From: an uncultured Gammaproteobacteria bacterium
GTDB lineage: Bacteria; Pseudomonadota; Gammaproteobacteria; Arenicellales; Poriferihabitantaceae
Direction: 5' to 3'
Length of the DNA: 7,921 bases
NCBI GenBank assembly: GCA_938021685.1
Contig: CALIFM010000100.1
Coordinates: forward strand, 1 to 7,921
The notes beneath the pieces are model-generated. The model was not told the DNA's origin and searched no databases. It saw only the letters and a program-made list of their open reading frames with translations. A program made the translations under genes and the position numbers. Below, one piece after another: positions 1 through 6,424 of the stretch; within the stretch, counting starts at the first letter, position 1, and the number at the start of each line of letters is the position of its first letter.

Positions 1-1
1 G

Positions 2-463
2 GGCGTTTGGATTTTATGGGCTGCTTGGACAGGTATGCGCTATTTGCACGAAGTGTCGCCAGCTGTGCTGTTGTTGGCTTTGTTGATGGTGTGGATAGCC
101 GACTCAATGGCTTATTTTGGCGGTAAGCGTTTTGGCCAAACCAAGCTTGCGCCTTCCATCAGCCCTGGTAAAACTTGGGAAGGCGTGTTGTCCGGCGTTT
201 TAGCAGCAGTATTGGTGTCGATTATGTATGCCGCCACAGTATTGGCTGAGTATAACTTGAACCTAATAATGATTGGTTTATTGGCTGTGGCCGTGGCTTT
301 GATCAGTGTGGTGGGTGATTTAAACGAAAGTAAGTTAAAGCGCGCTGTAGGCATGAAAGACAGCGGTAGTTTAATTCCAGGTCACGGCGGTGTATTAGAT
401 CGTATTGATGGCCTGGTGGCGGGCGTTCCGTTGTTCGCATTTTGCTGGCCCTTTTTGACATGA
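2..463 (+). CDS. cdsA: Phosphatidate cytidylyltransferase (CDP-diacylglycerol synthase), C-terminal part
   Basis: This inner-membrane enzyme condenses CTP and phosphatidic acid to CDP-diacylglycerol, the precursor of phosphatidylethanolamine, phosphatidylglycerol and cardiolipin. The reading frame is open from base 2 and the start lies outside the window. The visible 153 residues are a little over half of a usual CdsA of about 270 residues. The family signature is plain near the C-terminus: S-K-L-K-R, then K-D-S-G, then PGHGG and LDRID, which together form the CTP/metal site. An upstream segment with DSMAYFGGKRFG and SPGKTWEG is also typical of the family. Several hydrophobic stretches fit membrane helices. 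The protein ends about 25 residues after the signature, as expected, so there is no sign of truncation at this end. dxr follows 43 bp downstream on the same strand, the usual proteobacterial order. Confidence 0.97.
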   Translation, partial: GVWILWAAWTGMRYLHEVSPAVLLLALLMVWIADSMAYFGGKRFGQTKLAPSISPGKTWEGVLSGVLAAVLVSIMYAATVLAEYNLNLIMIGLLAVAVALISVVGDLNESKLKRAVGMKDSGSLIPGHGGVLDRIDGLVAGVPLFAFCWPFLT

Positions 464-504
464 TGCTTGTAAAGCAAGAGCATTTTTTGAAGCGAGCGGG
501 TTAA
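460..504 (+). other. Possible 14-codon leader ORF bridging cdsA and dxr
   Basis: An ORF starts with two consecutive ATG codons at 460 and 463; the first overlaps the cdsA stop in an ATGA arrangement. It reads MMLVKQEHFLKRAG and stops with TAA at 502-504, two bases before the dxr ATG. It spans the whole cdsA-dxr junction, including the hairpin and T-run at 464-488. It could be a translational relay letting ribosomes that finish cdsA reach the dxr start, or a leader peptide. There is no clear Shine-Dalgarno sequence, and an open run of 14 codons arises easily by chance, so this is a candidate only. Confidence 0.25.
464..488 (+). terminator. Weak hairpin plus T6 between cdsA and dxr (possible attenuator)
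   Basis: CTTG at 466-469 can pair with CAAG at 475-478. Two more pairs (TG at 464-465 with CA at 481-482) form across a two-base bulge. Six T follow at 483-488. An alternative 5-bp stem pairs TGCTT (464-468) with AAGCA (472-476). This has the layout of an intrinsic terminator, but the stem is short and AT-rich. Because dxr and the phosphodiesterase lie downstream on the same strand, partial termination is more likely than a full stop, if the element works at all. Confidence 0.3.
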
Positions 505-506
505 GC

Positions 507-1709
507 ATGGCACGCCAAGTCGTTGTTCTCGGTTCAACTGGCTCAATTGGCCTTAGCACTTTAGATGTGTTGCGTCGCCATGAGGGTGAGTATAGTTGTT
601 TTGGTCTCAGTGCCAATACTGATATCCAAGGTTTATTTAACCAGTGTAAGTCCTTTAAGCCGCGTTATGCAGTGATGGCCGATTTAAGTGCCGCTAAAGA
701 ATTGGATGTTTTGCTAAATGCAGATGATTTGCCCACAAAACTGATTGCTTCTACGCAAGCTTTGGAAGAACTGGCAGCGCACAGCGAGGTAGATATTGTA
801 GTTAGTGGCATCGTCGGAGCAGCAGGTTTATTACCCACCTTGGCGGCTGTACAAGCTGGTAAAACAGTATTGGTGGCGAATAAAGAGCCACTGGTGATGA
901 TGGGTGATGAAATTGTACGTCAGGCTAAGCAGTATGGTGCTGCCTTGCTGCCGGTAGATAGCGAGCACAATGCAATTTTTCAGTGCTTGCCTCTTAATGC
1001 TAGTGCAAAAGATGCTTCCTGTGCTGAATTGATTAATAAAGGGGTGCGCAAGCTGTTATTAACCGGGTCTGGTGGGCCATTTAGGGGGTTGCCGCTTGAG
1101 CAATTTGCGCAGATCACCCCAGAGAAAGCCTGTGCCCATCCTAATTGGCAAATGGGCAAGAAGATTTCGGTTGATTCGGCCACGATGATGAATAAGGGCT
1201 TAGAATTGATCGAAGCCTGCGCTTTGTTTGAATTGCCGCCTGATCGTATTGAAATTGTGGTGCATCCCCAAAGCGCGATTCACTCTATGGTGGAGTATGT
1301 GGATGGTTCGATTTTGGCGCAAATGGCCAGTCCTGATATGCGGGTGCCAATTGCCTCTGCCTTGGCTTGGCCAGCGCGTATTGATTCGGGTGCAGAGCCT
1401 TTAGATTTGATCAAGCTGGCGCGTTTTGATTTTGAAGCGCCTGATTTTAAGCGTTTCCCTTTGCTGCAATTAGCGAGTGATGCAGCACAATCAGGCGGTA
1501 CGGTGCCAACAGTGCTAAGCGCAGCCAATGAAGTGGCCGTGGATGCCTTTTTGGCAGGGCGCTTGGCATTCACGGATATTAGCCGTGTGGTAGATGCTAG
1601 TTTGCAGGTGATTGAGTTTTCAGCAGACCGTAGTTTGGAATCGGTGTTGGCCTATGATACAAAAGCGCGCGAAGCAGCGACTAAAAGCTTGCATCAATTA
1701 GCTGCATAA
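507..1709 (+). CDS. dxr: 1-deoxy-D-xylulose 5-phosphate reductoisomerase
   Basis: Dxr (IspC) converts DXP to 2-C-methyl-D-erythritol 4-phosphate using NADPH and a divalent metal. This is the committed step of the MEP pathway for IPP/DMAPP, which feeds undecaprenyl phosphate and quinones; the enzyme is cytosolic. The 400-residue length matches the family. The NADPH fold starts with GSTGSIG at 9-15, and VANKE is at 123-127. Metal ligands are D151 and E153 (in PVDSEHNAIFQ) and E233 (in MNKGLE). The substrate-binding GSGGPFR is at 187-193. The flexible active-site loop carries HPNW at 211-214, followed by S221-V-D-S-A-T. HPQSAIHSMVEY is at 253-264, before the C-terminal helical domain. No key residue is missing. 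The ATG at 507 begins two residues before the Rossmann strand, as in other Dxr proteins; the Shine-Dalgarno is weak (GAG at 494-496). It is the molecular target of fosmidomycin. The ORF is intact. Confidence 0.98.
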   Translation: MARQVVVLGSTGSIGLSTLDVLRRHEGEYSCFGLSANTDIQGLFNQCKSFKPRYAVMADLSAAKELDVLLNADDLPTKLIASTQALEELAAHSEVDIVVSGIVGAAGLLPTLAAVQAGKTVLVANKEPLVMMGDEIVRQAKQYGAALLPVDSEHNAIFQCLPLNASAKDASCAELINKGVRKLLLTGSGGPFRGLPLEQFAQITPEKACAHPNWQMGKKISVDSATMMNKGLELIEACALFELPPDRIEIVVHPQSAIHSMVEYVDGSILAQMASPDMRVPIASALAWPARIDSGAEPLDLIKLARFDFEAPDFKRFPLLQLASDAAQSGGTVPTVLSAANEVAVDAFLAGRLAFTDISRVVDASLQVIEFSADRSLESVLAYDTKAREAATKSLHQLAA

Positions 1710-1724
1710 GGCTGGAAATGTCCG

Positions 1725-2462
1725 ATGAGAATTAAACAAGGAGACTGGTTGTTTGGCGCACCATTTGCGCATCGCGGTTTGCACCAAGAAAACGGTGTGC
1801 CAGAAAACAGCATGGCGGCCTTTGAATTAGCGCTAGATAAAGGCTATGGCATTGAGCTTGATGTGCAATTAAGCAACGATGGCCAGGTGGTGGTGTTTCA
1901 CGATTACACCTTAGAGCGCCTCAGTAACGGTGCTGGCAAAGTAAAAGAAACTTCGCTGCAAGCTTTGCAACAATTACGATTGTTGGGTACTGAAGAGACG
2001 ATTCCTAGCTTGGCGCAAGTGCTAGAGCAGATTGCTGGAAAAGTACCGTTATTGGTTGAATTGAAAGGCTTGCAAGGCGGAGCAACTCAATTAGAGCCAG
2101 CTGTGGCAAAGTTACTGGACATTTATCAAGGTGAGTTTGCGTTGATGGCTTTTAATCCACACCGATTGGCATGGTTTAAAAAACACCGGCCTATATTTTT
2201 GCGTGGGCAGTTGACTGAACGTTATTTAGAAGATGAATTACCCTTGTGGCGGAAGCTTGCTTACAAGTACTGCTTGTATAACGGTTTTAGCCAACCTGAT
2301 TTCATTTCTTATGAGATTGATATGCTGCCAAACTGGCGTATGCGCGGTTTTGCAAGGCGCGGTCTGCCCATGATTAGTTGGACAATTAATAGCCCTGAGC
2401 GTCTAAAGCTAGCTAGGCAATATGTAGACAATATCATCTTTGAGCGTATTGAGCCGTTCTAG
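1725..2462 (+). CDS. Glycerophosphodiester phosphodiesterase, cytosolic UgpQ-like
   Basis: Members of this family hydrolyse glycerophosphodiesters, which are deacylated phospholipids, to sn-glycerol 3-phosphate and an alcohol. At 245 residues it matches cytosolic UgpQ, and it lacks the signal peptide of periplasmic GlpQ. The TIM-barrel catalytic motifs are complete: HRG at 16-18, PENSMAAF at 26-33, E44 and D46 in IELDVQLS, the catalytic HD at 59-60, E112 in VELK, and SWTIN at 218-222 near the C-terminus. H16 and H59 are the expected acid/base pair; E44, D46 and E112 the expected metal ligands. GGA at 1714-1716 is a reasonable ribosome binding site for the ATG at 1725. The gene starts 15 bp after dxr, so it is probably cotranscribed with cdsA-dxr. 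Glycerol 3-phosphate recycling would fit the phospholipid role of cdsA (inference). The substrate head group cannot be told. The position after dxr is unusual because rseP is commonly there. Confidence 0.93.
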   Translation: MRIKQGDWLFGAPFAHRGLHQENGVPENSMAAFELALDKGYGIELDVQLSNDGQVVVFHDYTLERLSNGAGKVKETSLQALQQLRLLGTEETIPSLAQVLEQIAGKVPLLVELKGLQGGATQLEPAVAKLLDIYQGEFALMAFNPHRLAWFKKHRPIFLRGQLTERYLEDELPLWRKLAYKYCLYNGFSQPDFISYEIDMLPNWRMRGFARRGLPMISWTINSPERLKLARQYVDNIIFERIEPF

Positions 2463-2477
2463 CTTAGGTTGCTTTAA

Positions 2478-3455
2478 TTAAGCAGCTTGTACTGCTGTCA
2501 CTGTGATGGTGCTGATCACTGCATCGATATCGCAGCCGCGTGATAAATCATTCACTGGCTTATTAAGGCCTTGCAGCACTGGTCCGACGGGCAGGGCGCC
2601 GCCGATACGCTCAGCTATTTTGTAACCGATGTTGCCGGCCTCTAAGCTAGGAAAAATATACACATTGGCCGATTCGTCAAAGCCGCTATCAGGCCACTTT
2701 TTGGCAAGGGTCTGCCTGCTAAATGCGGCGTCAAATTGCACATCACCAATCACACTTAACTGCGGGTTTATTTTTTTTACTAATGCTGTTGCATCGCGCA
2801 CTTTATCTACCTCTGGATGTGTTGCACTGCCATTGCTTGAAAAGCTTAGCATCGCAAGACGCGGCTTAATCCCTAATAGCTTCTGTGCACTGTGTGCGCT
2901 GGACACCGCGATATCGGCCAGTTGTTCGGCATTTGGTGCGATGTTCAATGCGCAATCAGCAAACACGATGGGTTTGGTTTTATCTGCAAGCTGCATGATG
3001 AAAAAGCTTGAAACAAGCTGAGTATTTGGTGCAACGCCAATGATTTGCAAAGCGCTGCGCACTACATCTGAAGTAGCGTGTGCTGCACCTGCAACGCAGC
3101 CATCGGCATTACCTGCACGCACCATGCAGCAAGCGTAAACGAGCGGTTGCAAAGCCATTGCTTTCGCATCGCCTTCGCTTAAGCCCTTCGGTTTACGCAA
3201 GTCGTATAACATCTGTGCATACGGCTCAGTTCTTGCGTCTGTAGTGGGATCGATTAACTGCACTTTACTTAAATTAAGCGACAGCTGACGCGCTTGCTCT
3301 TTGATAATGGCACTATTCCCTAGCACGCATACCTTAGTAATACCTTGTTCAGCGCAATGCACAGCTGCCGTCAAGATGCGCGCGTCAGTACCTTCAGGCA
3401 AGACAATTGAACGAGGGTTGCTTTTGGCTAGGTGAGTGAATTTTTCGAGAAACAT
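2478..3455 (-). CDS. pta: Phosphate acetyltransferase, short catalytic-domain form
   Basis: Pta reversibly transfers acetyl between CoA and phosphate (acetyl-CoA + Pi to acetyl phosphate + CoA), linking central carbon metabolism to acetate and acetyl-phosphate signalling in the cytosol. At 325 residues it is the short form, without the N-terminal regulatory domains of E. coli Pta. Family landmarks in order are VLPEGTDARI at 18-27, DGCVAGAAHATSD at 118-130, LSFSSNGSATHPEVDKV at 203-219, the QFDAA block at 240-244, NIGYK at 275-279 and GPVLQGLNKPVNDLSRG at 291-307. S305 and R306 match the catalytic Ser-Arg pair of studied enzymes. The catalytic Asp usually seven residues after that Ser appears as A312 here, with Asp at 309 and 311 instead, so the site needs alignment. 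No ackA lies next to it. The N-terminus fits the family, but there is no clear Shine-Dalgarno before the start. It ends 15 bp from the convergent phosphodiesterase gene. Phosphate butyryltransferase is a less likely alternative. Confidence 0.93.
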   Translation of the reverse strand: MFLEKFTHLAKSNPRSIVLPEGTDARILTAAVHCAEQGITKVCVLGNSAIIKEQARQLSLNLSKVQLIDPTTDARTEPYAQMLYDLRKPKGLSEGDAKAMALQPLVYACCMVRAGNADGCVAGAAHATSDVVRSALQIIGVAPNTQLVSSFFIMQLADKTKPIVFADCALNIAPNAEQLADIAVSSAHSAQKLLGIKPRLAMLSFSSNGSATHPEVDKVRDATALVKKINPQLSVIGDVQFDAAFSRQTLAKKWPDSGFDESANVYIFPSLEAGNIGYKIAERIGGALPVGPVLQGLNKPVNDLSRGCDIDAVISTITVTAVQAA

Positions 3456-3515
3456 AAGTGTAGTTAAGCCGTGTGTTTGCAGAACATCGATAGCTGATTT
3501 TATGCTATTTGCTGC

Positions 3516-3544
3516 ATTTTAGCTGTCCTATATCACGCTGCTAA
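3516..3544 (-). promoter_or_regulatory. pta: Candidate sigma70 promoter for pta in the 125-bp divergent spacer
   Basis: Read on the - strand, TTAGCA (complement of 3539-3544, four of six matches to TTGACA) lies 17 bp upstream of TAAAAT (complement of 3516-3521, five of six matches to TATAAT). Transcription would start near 3509, giving a 5' leader of about 54 nt before pta. The spacer (3456-3580) must also hold the ylqF promoter. The best + strand match is weak: TTGCAG at 3477-3482, an 18-bp spacer, then TATGCT at 3501-3506. AGCTGATTT occurs twice in the spacer (3492-3500 and 3557-3565); I cannot assign it a role. Confidence 0.4.
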
Positions 3545-3580
3545 TGCTAAGCTTTGAGCTGATTTATAGCTTGCCTAGTC

Positions 3581-4519
3581 ATGAACATTCAGTGGTTCCC
3601 CGGTCATATGCATAAGGCCATTAAGGAGATCAAAGAAACCTTGTCGAAGGTGGATATGTTCATTGAGGTGTTGGATGCGCGCATTCCGTATAGCAGTCAA
3701 AACCCAGTATTACAACAAGTGCGAGGTGAGAAACCTTGTTTGCAGGTGTTAACAAAGTCTGATCTGGCCGATCCGATTGAGACTAAACAGTGGCTAGAAT
3801 ACATTCTAGAACAGCAAAACACTCAATGCCGTGCTATTTCCATGCGGCGCCGTGGTGAAATTAAGAAGTTAACTGGCGTATGCCGTGGCTTATTTTCTCA
3901 CAAGGCGAATGGCCTTGAGGCGATCAAGGTGATGATTGTTGGCATCCCGAATGTAGGAAAATCCTCACTGATAAATGCGCTCAGTGGTAGGGTAATTGCA
4001 AAAACAGGCAACGAGCCAGCGGTAACTAAACGCCAGCAACGCATTGAGCTAGATAACAACATTATCTTGTTAGACACCCCTGGTGTGCTTTGGCCGAATA
4101 TCGAGAACCCTTATAGCGGTTTGCGCTTAGGTATCACCGGTGCAATTAAAGACACGGCTATACATTACAACAACTTGGCCTATTACGCTGCTGAGCTACT
4201 GCTGGATCGCTATCCATCGCTGCTTATAGCGCGTTATAAGCTTGATCAAGTGCCGCATGATAATGAGCAGTTAATGGAGCAAATTGCTCGTTACCGTGGT
4301 GCCATTAAAACAGGCGGTAAGGTTGACCTTGAGCGTGCGTGCAATATTCTTATCAATGATGTTCGTAGTGGCGCGCTGGGTGGGTTGACGTTAGAAACGC
4401 CGCAAATGATGCAGGCTGAGCAACTAGAAGTAGAAAAGCAGCGCGCTGAAAAAGAACAAGAGAAACAACGGTTAAAAGCGGAGCGCAAAAAGCGCTTTAA
4501 AAATCGGCAGAGTCATTAA
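3581..4519 (+). CDS. ylqF: Ribosome biogenesis GTPase YlqF/RbgA, circularly permuted
   Basis: YlqF (RbgA in Bacillus subtilis) is a GTPase acting in late assembly of the 50S ribosomal subunit. The motif order is circularly permuted, which is diagnostic: G4 TKSD at 58-61 comes before G1 GIPNVGKSS at 121-129, then G2 (T149) and G3 DTPG at 165-168. The N-terminus IQWFPGHMHKA at 3-13 and VLDARIP at 30-36 are hallmarks of the family. N124 in the P-loop is the Asn that coordinates potassium in related GTPases, and V169 after DTPG replaces the catalytic Gln, as in HAS-type GTPases. Residues 277-310 form a highly charged Glu/Lys/Arg-rich helix, likely contacting rRNA. The length of 312 residues is slightly longer than B. 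subtilis RbgA because of this tail. The start is fixed by the conserved N-terminus, although no good Shine-Dalgarno is visible. The gene is transcribed divergently from pta and stands alone. Confidence 0.95.
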   Translation: MNIQWFPGHMHKAIKEIKETLSKVDMFIEVLDARIPYSSQNPVLQQVRGEKPCLQVLTKSDLADPIETKQWLEYILEQQNTQCRAISMRRRGEIKKLTGVCRGLFSHKANGLEAIKVMIVGIPNVGKSSLINALSGRVIAKTGNEPAVTKRQQRIELDNNIILLDTPGVLWPNIENPYSGLRLGITGAIKDTAIHYNNLAYYAAELLLDRYPSLLIARYKLDQVPHDNEQLMEQIARYRGAIKTGGKVDLERACNILINDVRSGALGGLTLETPQMMQAEQLEVEKQRAEKEQEKQRLKAERKKRFKNRQSH

Positions 4520-4548
4520 AGCAGCTGATCTGCTGCTACTCGATAATG
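4514..4548. terminator. Interrupted inverted repeat between convergent genes, candidate bidirectional terminator
   Basis: AGCAGC at 4520-4525 pairs perfectly with GCTGCT at 4532-4537 around a six-base loop. A second arm, CATTA at 4514-4518 and TAATG at 4544-4548, is also complementary, so the dyad covers the whole gap between the convergent ylqF and retropepsin genes. There is no T-run on the + strand and only TTT on the - strand side, so intrinsic termination would be weak. The position between two gene ends supports the call more than the sequence does. Confidence 0.35.
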
Positions 4549-5046
4549 CTATTGGGGCGGCAGTCGCAAGGTGAGCTTGTCGCCCAGCTGCACCATCTCA
4601 AGATGCTTCAAAAATGTCATGCCCAATAAGATTTCTTCGCCGCCCATATGCGGGTTAATGCTAGCAGTGACTTGATTAGACTCAATGTGCCCAAGGCTGA
4701 GGCGCTCAATTTTGGTGGCATACATGGTCGCGATACCATTGGCCGTGCTGGCCTGTATTGGTACGCCGCGTTTTAAGCCTAATCGATTGGCTACTTTTTC
4801 AGGGATGCTGACATTGGTGGCGCCTGTGTCCAAAAAAAATGTCACTATTTGGCCGTTTATTTTGCCATCGGCCACATAGTGGCCTCTGTAATTACGTTGT
4901 AAAACAACTTCTAGTTTTTCACCACTGCCAACTGTAGCCTGCACAGCTTGATTAGGATTGTGGCGGTATTCCAATAGGTCATAAAAAAACCAAGTGGTGC
5001 CGCCTAAAAAACATAGCCAAAACAGTATAGTTAGCGTAGCTTTCAT
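4549..5046 (-). CDS. Membrane-anchored retropepsin-like aspartic protease (clan AA, TIGR02281-like)
   Basis: This looks like a single-domain, pepsin-half aspartic protease that would have to dimerise to form its active site. The 165-residue protein starts with one hydrophobic segment (about 4-22), acting as a membrane anchor or uncleaved signal, followed by a linker and the protease fold. The catalytic DTGAT is at 73-77, preceded by the flap region G-H-Y-V-A-D-G-K-I-N-G at 55-65. ASTANG is at 99-104, and the second hydrophobic-Gly element ILLGMTFL is at 139-146. These match the small proteobacterial clan AA family as I recall it; physiological substrates of that family are largely unknown. 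The catalytic domain is most likely periplasmic, but flanking charges do not settle the topology. It follows the GTPase pair by 33 bp on the same strand and is probably the last gene of that operon. The ATG at 5046 has no clear Shine-Dalgarno; an earlier ATG 14 bases upstream is out of frame. Confidence 0.85.
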   Translation of the reverse strand: MKATLTILFWLCFLGGTTWFFYDLLEYRHNPNQAVQATVGSGEKLEVVLQRNYRGHYVADGKINGQIVTFFLDTGATNVSIPEKVANRLGLKRGVPIQASTANGIATMYATKIERLSLGHIESNQVTASINPHMGGEEILLGMTFLKHLEMVQLGDKLTLRLPPQ

Positions 5047-5079
5047 AGATGATGCGTCATTTTTAATGTTGCCAATTTC

Positions 5080-6423
5080 CTAGAAAAAACCTGATTTGGA
5101 GCCATCGTCAGGCTTGAGTGTGCGTTTAATCTCCTGCTTGGCGTGCTGCACCACAGAATCACGATCAAGGCGGTCTAGAATTTCCATTACGGTTAATTTA
5201 GGGCCAGATGTACCCCAAGACTTACCTTTGGCTAAATACGCTTTAGCTGCTTCACCCACCACCAAAGTGCTGTACCATGCCACCGCGCCTTGGGCTACAC
5301 CGGTTACTACTGTGGATAGGCCTACGGTGCCAATTTTGAGCGCAGATGATGCAAAGTGGATGGCCAAAAAAGTGCTATAAAGTGCCAACATCTGTGCGGC
5401 AATGTTTTTTACTAATTCAGTGGCTTCTACTTTGCTCATTGGAAGGCCATAAATACGTGATAGATGCACAATCATCGCCACATCAATACTGGCTGCTGCT
5501 AGCAAGTCAACCACAGGTAAGGGGTTCAAGGCGACCGCAATGCCTTTGGTGATGCAGTAAAGTTGGATCGTTTCTTCGCCCAAATTGTGTTTGACTTCGA
5601 TAATTTTTTCACCTAGTTGCTCACTTAAATTACCAGCAAACAAGCTTGCGTTAATCGCGGATAAGGTTTTGCCGTCTTTTTCGATCACTTCCCATAAACG
5701 CGCCTTTAATGCAGCAATGTCGATAGGGCGTTCGCGAGTAAGCTCGGTCTCATTGCCGTCATCGTCGATTTGCAGCACTGTTTGGCTGCTAGGTGACGCA
5801 GCAGCGAGTAAGATATTTTTAGCTTCCAGTAAGTCACTGGTTTTGTCTTGAATGCTGCTTAATAGTGCCTCTTGCTGCGCTTTGGTGTATTGATCGGATT
5901 TGTTGATCACTAAAATGATCGGCTTAGCAGTGGCCACTACTGCACGTAGGGCATGCATCTCGGTGTTGGTAAGGTCTGAATCAGCAACAAACAGTACTAA
6001 ATCAGCGCGCTGTGCCACCTCTAAGGCCAATGCCTCACGCGCTTCGCCGTCTGCTTCGTTAATGCCCGGTGTATCAATGAGATAAACGCCGCCGGCATCC
6101 AATGTTTCCCAGTGGGCTTGGTCAGCCGTTTTGGTTTCGCCATGGAGTACGCTAACTGAAAAAAGTTCTTTGCCTAATAAAGCATTGAGCAAAGAAGACT
6201 TGCCTACGCTCACACGACCAAACACTGCTACATGCAATTGCTGCTGTTCAAGCTTGTTGAGCATTTGATTCAGCTTTGCATACTCACCACTTAGGGCGGT
6301 ACGTACAGAATCTGGCACGCGCTTATCATTCAGTAGCTCGCTAATGCTTTTCTTAGCTAAAGCAACATGCTCATCACCTTTGTTTTCAGCGTCGCGCTTA
6401 GGTGAACCTGGTAGCTTAGCCAT
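5080..6423 (-). CDS. Era-like GTPase with C-terminal DUF697 (YcjF-like) region, second of a tandem pair
   Basis: The function of this 447-residue GTPase is not known. The G domain shows G1 GRVSVGKSS at 69-77, a likely G2 Thr at T97, G3 DTPG at 117-120, G4 NKSD at 174-177 and a G5-like AAASP at 207-211. It is preceded by about 60 charged, probably helical residues. After G5 comes a charged insert (about 216-240) also found in the upstream neighbour. The C-terminal half (about 285-430) has the DUF697 pattern, including NPLPVVDLLAA at 300-310, and hydrophobic stretches at about 338-360 and 364-390 that could bind or enter the membrane. There is no N-terminal membrane anchor. It starts one base after the stop of its paralogue, so translation is probably coupled, and a good ribosome binding site supports the ATG at 6423. 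I121 after DTPG puts it in the HAS-type group. The DUF697 assignment is from pattern recall; the GTPase assignment is firm. Confidence 0.87.
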   Translation of the reverse strand: MAKLPGSPKRDAENKGDEHVALAKKSISELLNDKRVPDSVRTALSGEYAKLNQMLNKLEQQQLHVAVFGRVSVGKSSLLNALLGKELFSVSVLHGETKTADQAHWETLDAGGVYLIDTPGINEADGEAREALALEVAQRADLVLFVADSDLTNTEMHALRAVVATAKPIILVINKSDQYTKAQQEALLSSIQDKTSDLLEAKNILLAAASPSSQTVLQIDDDGNETELTRERPIDIAALKARLWEVIEKDGKTLSAINASLFAGNLSEQLGEKIIEVKHNLGEETIQLYCITKGIAVALNPLPVVDLLAAASIDVAMIVHLSRIYGLPMSKVEATELVKNIAAQMLALYSTFLAIHFASSALKIGTVGLSTVVTGVAQGAVAWYSTLVVGEAAKAYLAKGKSWGTSGPKLTVMEILDRLDRDSVVQHAKQEIKRTLKPDDGSKSGFF

Positions 6424-6424
6424 G

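Noticed and set aside
2470..2496. Small inverted repeats at the phosphodiesterase-pta junction (TGCTT/AAGCA around TAATT; AGCAG/CTGCT) as a convergent terminator
   Set aside because: The stems are only 5 bp, overlap the end of the pta coding sequence, and have no T-run on either strand. They are too weak to call.
2629..3021. 130-codon open frame on the + strand inside pta
   Set aside because: It lies fully antisense to a clear Pta coding region, and its translation is Cys/Ser/Ala-rich with no recognisable motif; it is a frame shadow.
5047..5070. Palindrome-like GATGCGTC stretch upstream of the retropepsin gene as an operator
   Set aside because: Only the outer two bases on each side pair around TGCG; this is expected by chance.
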